Shown here in pieces: positions 1-5,382 of a stretch of DNA of 11,502 nucleotides. The stretch comes from a bacterium (GTDB lineage Bacteria > Patescibacteriota > Minisyncoccia > Minisyncoccales > CG1-02-41-26): positions 1-11,502 of the forward strand of contig JAGGTS010000030.1 in assembly GCA_021163625.1 (NCBI GenBank), given 5' to 3'. Position 1 is the first letter of the stretch. Each line of letters starts with the position of its first letter. A program made the translations under genes and the position numbers. Below the pieces are notes generated by a model. That model was given only the letters and a program-made list of their open reading frames with translations, was not told where the DNA came from and searched no databases.

Positions 1-34
1 AAATTCTCTTATCATCCTTTACTCCTTTGCCCAT
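1..34 (-). CDS. 5' end of an unidentified gene, cut by the window edge
   Basis: Only the first codons are present, running off the left edge. An ATG at 32-34 opens a frame reading MGKGVKDDKRI and is preceded by AAAGGGG about 8 nt upstream. A second ATG at 13-15, in another frame (MIREF), has the better ribosome binding site: AAAGGAG followed by a 6-nt spacer. Which start is used cannot be decided from so few codons. That a gene begins here is supported by the perfect sigma-70 promoter at 103-131, which points at it, and by the two purine-rich ribosome sites. No family can be recognised from 5 to 11 residues. Confidence 0.5.
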   Translation of the reverse strand, partial: MGKGVKDDKRI

Positions 35-42
35 AGATTTTT

Positions 43-72
43 CCCCTTTAACCGGCCGGGCCAGCCGAGGGG
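43..72 (-). promoter_or_regulatory. GC-rich leader hairpin covering the ribosome binding site
   Basis: In the transcript, CCCCT (68-72) can pair with AGGGG (43-47), and CGGC (64-67) with GCCG (53-56). This leaves a 7-nt loop and a 5-nt bulge. The AGGGG arm is the Shine-Dalgarno for the ATG at 34, so folding would hide it. The block is strikingly GC-rich for this AT-rich DNA. A role in translational control is inferred from pairing only. Confidence 0.4.
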
Positions 73-102
73 ACTGTGTTTAATTTTAAAGGAACCGATG
101 TA

Positions 103-131
103 ATTATATACTAAAAAATAGAATTTGTCAA
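103..131 (-). promoter_or_regulatory. perfect consensus sigma-70 promoter
   Basis: On the minus strand, TTGACA (126-131) is separated by exactly 17 nt from TATAAT (103-108), matching the bacterial housekeeping consensus at all twelve positions. Transcription would start near 96 and run leftward into the partial gene at the edge, through a leader of about 60 nt. It lies downstream of the ATPase stop codon, so the edge gene is a separate transcription unit. It is also a strong argument that the host is bacterial rather than archaeal. Confidence 0.85.
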
Positions 132-205
132 GACTAAATAGAACTCGGTCGGGCACATAGGACACACCTCAAAGAAATTCTCTGCTTAAATAAAAAGAAA
201 TAGGG

Positions 206-1450
206 TTAAAGATAGTAAACCGGAACAAAGTAAATTTTGGTATTTTTAATTTTTTTAATGCCATAAAATCCTTGGCTAAGAATATATCCTTTTTTAGGAG
301 AAAATTTTTCAATAAAACTATAAAAACTTTTACCTATTGAGGGTGAAAAAGAATATTTTACCTCAATGGGAATTATTTCTCCATTTTTTTGAAGAATAAA
401 ATCTATTTCTGCTTTGCTTTTTGTTCGCCAATAATTTAGCTTCACTCCCTCTTGTCTTTTTAAAGAAGAAAAAACAAAATTTTCTACTAATTTTCCTAAA
501 TCATCTCTTTTTTCAAGTTTTCTAAAGTCAAGTAAAAGATAATTTCTAAAACCATTGTCTAAAAAATATACTTTTGGAGTTTTTACAAGTTCAGTCCTTG
601 GATTTTTATAAAAGGGTTTTAATGAATCAACAATAAAAGTATTTTTTAAAATTTCTAAATGTTTTAAAACATCTTGATATTTTAGATTAGAGATATTAGA
701 AAGTTCTTGGTAATTTAAAAGATTTCCGATTTGAGTAGAAAGAAATTCACAAATTTTTGTTAATTCCTCTTTAGTTTTTAAATCTAAAAGTCCTTTGATA
801 TCCTTTAAAAGATAATTTTCTAAAATACTCTCCAAAATTTTGATTTTTTCTTTTTCAGCTTTTGCCAAAGCAACTGCTGGATAGCCACCAAAAACAAGAT
901 ATTCCTCAAAATACTTTCTTAATCGGGAATTTAATTCTTCTCCAAAAAAATCTTTAAAATTTATTTTTTGGGAAAAAATGTCTTTAAACCGACTCTCTAA
1001 AAGATTGAATAAAGTTTTATTTTTAAAAGATAAAAACTCTCTAAAGGAAAAAGGGAATAAATAAAATTTTATCATTCTTCCAACTAAATACTTTCCTGTT
1101 TCAAAAGTTAATTCCAATGAAGAAGATCCGGAAATAATAAACTTTGTCTTGGTAGTATCAAAAAGATATTTAAGTTTTTTCCCACCCTCTTTGGCATAAT
1201 GGAACTCATCAATAATTAGAATTTCATAATCTTTATAATATTCTTTAAAATCTTCAATGCTTTCAAACAAAGATAGATCCTTCCCTCTTTCAAAAGTTAA
1301 AAATTCAATTTTTTTTGTTTTCTTAAGTTCTGAAAATAAATACCTTAAAAAGGTGGTTTTACCTACTTGCCTAGCTCCAACAATGGCTAAAATTTCCTTT
1401 CTTTTTAAAAACGGTTTAATTGTTTTTTCCAATTCTCGATGAACATACAT
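206..1450 (-). CDS. AAA ATPase with C-terminal DUF4143 nuclease-like domain
   Basis: A 414-residue protein of the ATPase-plus-DUF4143 family (COG1373 type), widespread in archaea and bacteria and of uncertain function. It has a Walker A motif GARQVGKTT at residues 25-33, a Walker B motif ILIIDEFHY at 77-85, and a sensor-like FIISGSSSLEL just after residue 103. GRMIKFYLFPFSFREFL follows and is characteristic of the family. The C-terminal third carries a helical/winged region, then AEIDFIL (E348, D350) and IPIEVKY (E363, K365), which resembles a PD-(D/E)xK nuclease core. The start is the ATG just downstream of a good promoter; there is no clear Shine-Dalgarno. The gene is visibly more AT-rich than the metabolic genes on the right, and copies in this family are often patchily distributed, so horizontal acquisition is plausible but unproven. 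Physiological role and substrate are unknown. Confidence 0.88.
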   Translation of the reverse strand: MYVHRELEKTIKPFLKRKEILAIVGARQVGKTTFLRYLFSELKKTKKIEFLTFERGKDLSLFESIEDFKEYYKDYEILIIDEFHYAKEGGKKLKYLFDTTKTKFIISGSSSLELTFETGKYLVGRMIKFYLFPFSFREFLSFKNKTLFNLLESRFKDIFSQKINFKDFFGEELNSRLRKYFEEYLVFGGYPAVALAKAEKEKIKILESILENYLLKDIKGLLDLKTKEELTKICEFLSTQIGNLLNYQELSNISNLKYQDVLKHLEILKNTFIVDSLKPFYKNPRTELVKTPKVYFLDNGFRNYLLLDFRKLEKRDDLGKLVENFVFSSLKRQEGVKLNYWRTKSKAEIDFILQKNGEIIPIEVKYSFSPSIGKSFYSFIEKFSPKKGYILSQGFYGIKKIKNTKIYFVPVYYL

Positions 1451-1500
1451 AATTTTAGCAGGGATAAAATTACTTTATTTTAAATTTTAGCAGGGATAAA
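1451..1500. repeat. 18-bp direct repeat, possible operator pair
   Basis: AATTTTAGCAGGGATAAA occurs exactly at 1451-1468 and again at 1483-1500. The upstream copy contains the -10 element of the ATPase promoter. The downstream copy lies against the start codon, where it takes the place of a ribosome binding site. Spacing is 32 bp, about three helical turns, which would place a bound protein on the same DNA face. A repressor or autoregulatory site is inferred. Confidence 0.6.
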
Positions 1501-1523
1501 TATTTTGTCAATAATTTTGTCAA
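1484..1523 (-). promoter_or_regulatory. promoter of the ATPase gene with duplicated -35 box
   Basis: The minus strand has two TTGACA boxes (1506-1511 and 1518-1523). The proximal one is followed after 16 nt by TAAAAT (1484-1489), preceded by TGC, an extended -10 (TGnTAnAAT-like). The distal box has TTTATC 17 nt downstream, a poor -10. Transcription would start near 1477, about 26 nt before the ATG. Confidence 0.7.
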
Positions 1524-1525
1524 TA
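1502..1525. repeat. 12-bp tandem repeat that doubles the -35 box
   Basis: ATTTTGTCAATA is repeated twice without interruption. Each unit contains TGTCAA, the complement of TTGACA, so the duplication creates two -35 hexamers 12 bp apart in the ATPase promoter. Confidence 0.7.
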
Positions 1526-1686
1526 ATCTGTATTAGAAAGATGCATTGGAAAGACTTTAAGGTGTTTTTTTGGTATTGGATATTGGATAAAAGATACTTT
1601 GGTATTTTTAGCTAAAACCCACCATTTTTGATAATTATATTAAATTTTGGAGTGTTACCAATGTTTTTCGAATTCAACAAGCCGAC

Positions 1687-1730
1687 AGAAAAGCGTTTCC
1701 TGTTAGGCTTTAAGCCTAATAAGCTTTTCT
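1687..1730 (-). terminator. nested inverted repeat at the end of the permease operon
   Basis: An inner 7-bp stem (TTAGGCT 1703-1709 with AGCCTAA 1713-1719) includes the stop codon of the last permease gene. An outer 8-bp stem (AGAAAAGC 1687-1694 with GCTTTTCT 1723-1730) encloses it. No clean U-tract follows on the minus strand, so it may protect the mRNA 3' end or be a weak terminator. Confidence 0.4.
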
Positions 1731-2239
1731 ACAATAATGCCATCAATAATAGAGAATAAAATCATATAAAAACTGATAATAATTGTAAAAGGCAATCCAA
1801 AATAATAAATCATCATCGGCAAAAGGGCAATTTTAACAGCCCGGTTATAAAGAAAGGCGACAATAAAAGAGTCCCTCATTCCTTTTCTTCTAAGATTCTC
1901 CAGCATAGGGTACCAAACATAAACAGGACCCGAAGACAAAATGCCCCCTATAATTGAAATAATCCAACCCTTAAACCCGGCATCTTTGCCCAAAAACCTA
2001 ATTACTTTTTTAACATCCAAGAAAAGATTTATTAGAAACATAAAAATAAAAACCAGAATAAAAACAGGAATTATGTGGTAAAGAAGACCGGCTAATCCAA
2101 AAACTGCTTTTTTAAATAAATTGAAATTAAAAATCAATAAAAACAAGTATAGAAAAATAATGGATATAAAAAATATCCATGCTCCATAATTTTTATTCTC
2201 TTTTCTCTCCTTATTATTATTTTTAGTCTCAAGTCTCAT
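1703..2239 (-). CDS. half-size permease, ArsP_1/DUF318 family (second subunit)
   Basis: A 178-residue membrane protein of the COG0701 permease type. It has a short charged N-terminus, about four or five hydrophobic segments, and the signature stretch SSGPVYVWYPMLENLRRKG followed by FLYNRAVKIALLPMMIYYFG. Full-length members have two similar halves in one chain of about 300 or more residues; here each half is a separate gene. The frame stays open far upstream, but the ATG at 2237-2239 is chosen because it overlaps the stop codon of the preceding gene as ATGA, a translational-coupling arrangement, and because the extra upstream residues are a frame-shifted reading of that gene. Some family members export organoarsenicals or other ions; the substrate here cannot be read from sequence. 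Confidence 0.8.
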   Translation of the reverse strand: MRLETKNNNKERKENKNYGAWIFFISIIFLYLFLLIFNFNLFKKAVFGLAGLLYHIIPVFILVFIFMFLINLFLDVKKVIRFLGKDAGFKGWIISIIGGILSSGPVYVWYPMLENLRRKGMRDSFIVAFLYNRAVKIALLPMMIYYFGLPFTIIISFYMILFSIIDGIIVEKLIRLKA

Positions 2240-2661
2240 AAAAACGATAAGGTAAAAACAGTTAAAACAGCGACAACTAATGCTGTCAGGAAACAAATAA
2301 TATTTCTTGTAATTGCAAACTTTTTTCCAAAAATAAGGGATTCTGCAGGTAACTGGATTATTCCAACAGTAACCCAAGTTAAAATAAAAGCAGCAACGGC
2401 GACCAAGCTAATGCCTTGTTTTAAAAACTCGCCTCCAATGATGTAGCTTGTTATTGGATTCCCGGTTGCTATGCTTCCAAAAAACGCGCCTGCCAAGGAA
2501 TCTATAACTGTATTGCCTGTAAAAAACTTTTGATAAAGGTTTTTGGGAACAACAGATATGAACAAACCAATAAGCATAACCACTCCCCCAAGAATAGGTA
2601 AAATTTGCTTAAAGCTGTTAACGGTCTTTAAGAAAGATTTTTTAAAATCCATTTTAACCAT
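2236..2661 (-). CDS. half-size permease, ArsP_1/DUF318 family (first subunit)
   Basis: A 141-residue protein with about four hydrophobic segments and the family-like stretch TGNPITSYIIGGEFLKQG, followed by TWVTVGIIQLPAESLIFGKK. Together with the gene that follows, it would form one complete two-half permease. The start at 2661 has a good Shine-Dalgarno (AGAGG, 2669-2673, 7 nt upstream) that overlaps the stop codon of the DUF134 gene. The gene ends in TGA inside the next start codon (ATGA). An in-frame ATG three codons downstream is a less likely start. Because DUF134 precedes it by only 10 nt, the permease pair is probably expressed with, and perhaps controlled by, that regulator. Confidence 0.8.
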   Translation of the reverse strand: MVKMDFKKSFLKTVNSFKQILPILGGVVMLIGLFISVVPKNLYQKFFTGNTVIDSLAGAFFGSIATGNPITSYIIGGEFLKQGISLVAVAAFILTWVTVGIIQLPAESLIFGKKFAITRNIICFLTALVVAVLTVFTLSFL

Positions 2662-2671
2662 AAATTATCCT

Positions 2672-2950
2672 CTAAGATTTTTTAATTCTTATTGCCTTTC
2701 CCTCAACCAATGCCTCGCTTATTTTTTTGTAAGCTGAAGATAATATCCTCTGAAAAGTGCTTTGGGAAGTCTTCATTTGCCTGGCGCATTCATTTTGGTC
2801 TAATCCTTCTATATTTTTTAATCTCAAACTCTCCAACTCCTCAACCGTTAAATCAATGGTTTTTAAAAACCTCATTGGTATTCCCTGAGGCTTAAAATAA
2901 GTTACATTAGGGTCAAACCTAATTCTCCTGTAAAGCCTTGGTCTTGGCAT
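2672..2950 (-). CDS. DUF134 (UPF0251) helix-turn-helix DNA-binding protein
   Basis: A 92-residue protein beginning MPRPRLYRRI, the usual opening of the DUF134/UPF0251 family. It then has the F-P-x-G-x-P segment (FKPQGIPMR), and a sigma-region-4-like helix-turn-helix around residues 34-75: VEELESLRLKNIEGLDQNE, then ARQMKTSQSTFQRIL. Such small proteins are predicted transcription regulators. The frame can be extended 12 codons to a TTG, but the ATG at 2948-2950 matches the family start. There is no Shine-Dalgarno. Only 10 nt separate it from the first permease gene, so regulation of that operon is a reasonable inference. It lies next to DUF5320, a frequent neighbour in other genomes, but a strong terminator lies between them. 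Confidence 0.85.
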   Translation of the reverse strand: MPRPRLYRRIRFDPNVTYFKPQGIPMRFLKTIDLTVEELESLRLKNIEGLDQNECARQMKTSQSTFQRILSSAYKKISEALVEGKAIRIKKS

Positions 2951-2969
2951 AAAATCAAAATTAAAAGCA

Positions 2970-3003
2970 AAAATAAAGAGAGCCAATAGGCTTAGCTCTC
3001 TTT
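2970..3003 (-). terminator. intrinsic terminator after the DUF5320 gene
   Basis: A perfect 9-bp stem, AAAGAGAGC (minus strand 3003-2995) with GCTCTCTTT (2983-2975), has an 11-nt loop and begins three bases after the DUF5320 stop codon. On the minus strand it is followed by ATTTTTG, a U-rich tail. It lies only 24 nt upstream of the DUF134 ATG, so DUF134 needs read-through or an unseen start site. Confidence 0.75.
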
Positions 3004-3006
3004 ACC

Positions 3007-3303
3007 TTACTTTTCTTTTTCTAATTCGGCTAAACGCTTTTTTATATCTTTTAACTCTTGCTCTAAATTTTTGGCATCCTCTTTCAGCGCCTCTTCTTCC
3101 TCTTCCTTACTGTATCCATAGCGGCCATAACCATATCCAGCCCCATAATAAGGGCGGCCGTAGTAAAAGCCTCTCCATCCTCGCCCATATCCATAACCTC
3201 GTCCATATCCTCTGCGCCAAGCTAATCCAGCGCCACATGGGCCTCTTCCCCATCCAGTGCCCGGGCCAAGTCCCGCTGGACCGGTTCCATCAAAATTTGG
3301 CAT
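3007..3303 (-). CDS. DUF5320 Gly/Tyr/Arg-rich protein with C-terminal coiled coil
   Basis: A 98-residue protein opening MPNFDGTGPAGLGPGTGWGR, the hallmark of DUF5320. A low-complexity middle (residues 30-64) is rich in glycine, tyrosine and arginine (GYGRGYGYGRGWRG and similar). A highly charged helix (66-98) is probably a coiled coil for oligomerisation. Members occur in many archaea and anaerobic bacteria, often beside DUF134 and NifX/NifB-type iron-molybdenum cofactor proteins, but the function is not established. No NifX-like gene is present here. Start at the ATG 3301-3303, without a visible Shine-Dalgarno, after a leader of about 115 nt that can fold. One cysteine (C23) lies in GPCGAG. 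Confidence 0.85.
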   Translation of the reverse strand: MPNFDGTGPAGLGPGTGWGRGPCGAGLAWRRGYGRGYGYGRGWRGFYYGRPYYGAGYGYGRYGYSKEEEEEALKEDAKNLEQELKDIKKRLAELEKEK

Positions 3304-3343
3304 AGTTTTATCTATTTTAATTAACAGTCTAATAACCGACCTT

Positions 3344-3389
3344 TATGCTTATATCCTTAATATAGAAGAGTCTATAAAGGCAAAGCATA
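3344..3389 (-). promoter_or_regulatory. long hairpin in the DUF5320 5' leader
   Basis: Three stacked stems can form. The outer stem is 7 bp (3344-3350 with 3383-3389), the middle is 4 bp (CCTT 3355-3358 with AAGG 3377-3380), and the inner is 6 bp (TATAGA 3361-3366 with TCTATA 3371-3376) with a 4-nt loop. That totals 17 pairs over 46 nt, in the middle of the predicted leader. There is no U-tract after it, so it is not a terminator. The function is unknown; control of translation or stability is possible. Confidence 0.45.
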
Positions 3390-3428
3390 TTATAACTTTA
3401 TCTATCATCTATTCTATTATCTATTATG

Positions 3429-3457
3429 AATATATACCTATAACTATTGATTGTCAA
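3429..3457 (-). promoter_or_regulatory. sigma-70 promoter for DUF5320
   Basis: TTGACA (3452-3457) and TATATT (3429-3434) are spaced by 17 nt on the minus strand, 11 of 12 consensus positions. The -35 box lies in the last codons of the upstream four-cysteine gene. Transcription would start near 3422. A second TATAAT at 3389-3394 lacks a good -35. Confidence 0.7.
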
Positions 3458-3650
3458 GAGCCTTGTCAATCGTTCCGTCTGGCAGCATATTGTCCGGATG
3501 GGAAATGCCTTTTTCTTCCATTTCATACCTTTTGCAATTCTTCCCTCCCCTAAAACAATACTCCTCAATCCAGAACTTGCCTATTTTTCCCTCTTCGTAG
3601 AATCTTTTCATCGGGCAGACATTATACCATTTGCATATATTTTTTGCCAT
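3444..3650 (-). CDS. small four-cysteine protein, possibly metal-binding
   Basis: A 68-residue protein with CKWYNVCPMKRFYEEGKI near its start, WIEEYC, then a GGKNCKRYEMEE stretch, and HPDNMLPDGTID near the end. The cysteines are C6, C12, C32 and C39, a spacing that could hold zinc or an Fe-S cluster. I recall a family of similar very short archaeal and bacterial proteins that are sometimes labelled uracil-DNA glycosylase. Nothing in 68 residues supports a glycosylase fold, so that label should not be transferred. The frame extends to a TTG at 3671, but the ATG at 3648-3650 (MAKNIC) fits better. It appears to have its own promoter upstream and carries the -35 box of the next gene in its 3' end. 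Confidence 0.7.
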   Translation of the reverse strand: MAKNICKWYNVCPMKRFYEEGKIGKFWIEEYCFRGGKNCKRYEMEEKGISHPDNMLPDGTIDKALDNQ

Positions 3651-3678
3651 AAAGACATTTAATATTACCAATTAATAT

Positions 3679-3684
3679 ATTATA
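3679..3684 (-). promoter_or_regulatory. candidate -10 box for the four-cysteine gene
   Basis: A perfect TATAAT on the minus strand lies about 29 nt upstream of the chosen ATG. The hexamer 17 nt upstream (GAATTG) does not resemble TTGACA, so this is a -10 element only. In DNA this AT-rich the match could be chance. Confidence 0.35.
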
Positions 3685-3743
3685 CACTAATATCATATAA
3701 CCAATTCTTGACGAGAAAATAAAATTAAATCAATCAAATCATA

Positions 3744-3779
3744 AAATATCCTTACATTTTTAATAATGCAAGGATATTT
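3744..3779 (-). terminator. probable terminator after the large secreted-protein gene
   Basis: A perfect 10-bp stem (AAATATCCTT 3744-3753 with AAGGATATTT 3770-3779) continues after one mismatch into CATT/AATG with a 6-nt loop. On the minus strand it is followed by TATGATTTG, reading out of TATTTT. It lies about 70 nt past the stop codon at 3849 and before the -10 box of the next gene. Confidence 0.55.
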
Positions 3780-3848
3780 ATATTAAATATATGTTTTAGC
3801 TCCGGGAAACATCCAACAGGCAAAATTATGTGAACAAAAATTCAAAGA

Positions 3849-5324
3849 TTAAAAAGCAAGAAAAGACCACCATGGTTTTTTTATTTTTAATACCTCGCCT
3901 CCTTCTTTGGTTGCGTCAACATCAATTTGCCTAGAGACCTTCACCGGGAAAATCCATAGAACTTTTTTTGGCTGGATATCTTTAATTCTATAAACCAATT
4001 TTTCATTTTCTTTGATAAGCTCGACATTGGATTGATAATCTGCCTTTGCTTTTTTAACTGCCTGGTCAGGAGTAACTTTAAGCTCTTTATCCCCAAGCAA
4101 AACCTTACCATTGTCAATTTTTATCGACGCAAGGACTTTTGCTTTTATTGATTTACCGATTGTAACAACATCTTTATTCACCGAAATCTCATTTTCCTGG
4201 CCATTTATAGGGATATCAACGCTTTTTTCCTCCGAAGTTTCAACAGTTATTTTGTCCGTCTGAATTTTCCCGGGCGTGACAACAATTTTCTGAACCAGTG
4301 GCTTAATGTCAAAGTATCTTATCTTTTTCTTTGTTCTAATAAGTTCTTTTACCATGCTGTTAACATCGTTTCTTAAGTTTTCCAGCGCCCCTATTTCCTG
4401 TTTAACATCTGGCTTTTCAGACATCACCTCACTTAATTTCTCCTTATAATAAGAAATAATATCCCCTTCTTGGTCTGGGACAACCGGTTTTATTATTATA
4501 GGCGACGTTGTACTAATATGTCTTGGCGGATTAACGCACATCAGATGGGCTTTCTCCATTTCGCGGTTTAAACCTTCTATAATTTTAGCAACCTCTTCTT
4601 TTGAGTCATATCCCTTCGCTTCCAGTTCATCTGCTTTTAGGCTAATAAGATTTTTATAATAATTAAGTTTTCCTTGCATTTCTTTCTCTAATTGGCAGAA
4701 GTTTTTTGCAACTAAACTCGGCCCGCTCCCGCTTCCAGACTGAGACTGGACAGGCAAAGGTTTTATAGGCTTTATTGGAAAAGTTTCATTTCCTTTTTGG
4801 GAAAAATCTTTTTTTGACTCTATTTCATTTTTGCATTTTTCTTGTCTTTCATATATTCTTTCCCTCATTAACTTGATTTTGCCAGACAACTCTTCTACCA
4901 ACTCTTCGTTGCCCTCTTTTTTCGCTTTTTCTATCTCAGAAATTAGATTTTCCATTTCCTCTAATAAATCTTTGTCTACAGCGCAGTTTGCTACAATTTG
5001 GCTGACTGCGCCTATGCCTGACGGAATAGAAACAGGCTCTGCAATTTTTAACTTTTCAACTTGGATTTCTGTAGCAGAATCACCTGTATTTGACTCAGCG
5101 CTTTTTTGATAAACGGGTTTTATCGGCTGAATAGAAACGCTTGTAGCTTCCATACCGGCATTAGCAGTATCCATTGCCTCAGACGCTTGGACTGAAAGCA
5201 AAAAAACGCACCTATCAGCTCGGGAATTTAAAATTTCGTCTGGAGCTTGGGTAAAAACCAGTATTGTTAAAAAAGACAAAAAAATAATTACAGGCAAAAC
5301 AATGGATATTTTTTTAATTTTCAT
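3849..5324 (-). CDS. large secreted or membrane-anchored protein with Cys-bounded helical repeats and a KPWW C-terminus
   Basis: A 491-residue protein of unknown function. Residues 4-26 form a signal peptide or N-terminal anchor. Two helical, probably coiled-coil segments are each bounded by cysteines of similar spacing: C114 to C164 and C210 to C263. Each is bordered by Pro/Lys linkers (IQPIKPVYQ, FPIKPIKPLPVQ, IIIKPVVPDQ). A third charged helical segment spans about 290-345. The C-terminal part (about 345-491) looks beta-rich, with a PepSY-like alternation (VTPDQAVKKAKADY, LVYRIKDI, IDVDATKEGGEVLKIKKP), and ends KPWWSFLAF. I recall similar endings in uncharacterised DPANN and CPR surface proteins. 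Start at ATG 5322-5324; the ribosome site is weak. An extracytoplasmic location is inferred from the signal and the paired cysteines. Confidence 0.75.
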   Translation of the reverse strand: MKIKKISIVLPVIIFLSFLTILVFTQAPDEILNSRADRCVFLLSVQASEAMDTANAGMEATSVSIQPIKPVYQKSAESNTGDSATEIQVEKLKIAEPVSIPSGIGAVSQIVANCAVDKDLLEEMENLISEIEKAKKEGNEELVEELSGKIKLMRERIYERQEKCKNEIESKKDFSQKGNETFPIKPIKPLPVQSQSGSGSGPSLVAKNFCQLEKEMQGKLNYYKNLISLKADELEAKGYDSKEEVAKIIEGLNREMEKAHLMCVNPPRHISTTSPIIIKPVVPDQEGDIISYYKEKLSEVMSEKPDVKQEIGALENLRNDVNSMVKELIRTKKKIRYFDIKPLVQKIVVTPGKIQTDKITVETSEEKSVDIPINGQENEISVNKDVVTIGKSIKAKVLASIKIDNGKVLLGDKELKVTPDQAVKKAKADYQSNVELIKENEKLVYRIKDIQPKKVLWIFPVKVSRQIDVDATKEGGEVLKIKKPWWSFLAF

Positions 5325-5382
5325 AATTCTTTATTGTCTTAATTTTCATATTTTTATTTTCGACTTTTGTTTGTAGTCCTAA

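Noticed and set aside
1..183. Nine-base repeat AAATTCTCT at 1-9 and 175-183 as a target-site duplication
   Set aside because: It is short, AT-rich and at the window edge, with no terminal inverted repeats or transposase between the copies.
1526..1702. Possible degraded gene between the permease operon and the ATPase promoter
   Set aside because: No frame of useful length or coding pattern; only short TATTGGA and TTGGTATT repetitions were seen.
1703..2377. Longer reading of the second permease gene with 46 extra N-terminal residues
   Set aside because: The extra residues are a shifted reading of the first permease gene, are cysteine-rich and unlike the family, and the ATGA overlap at 2236-2239 gives a better start.
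2692..2895. Plus-strand open frame inside the DUF134 gene
   Set aside because: It is the complement of a recognised conserved gene and shows no family features or ribosome site.
3444..3650. Uracil-DNA glycosylase annotation for the four-cysteine protein
   Set aside because: The protein is far too short for that fold and none of the glycosylase active-site motifs are present.
3706..3745. Plus-strand TTGACG as a -35 box for a plus-strand transcript
   Set aside because: No acceptable -10 lies 16-18 nt downstream and no plus-strand gene follows.
5352..5380. GACT/AGTC inverted repeat between the ferritin-like and secreted-protein genes as a terminator
   Set aside because: The stem is only 4 bp with a long loop and no convincing U-tract.
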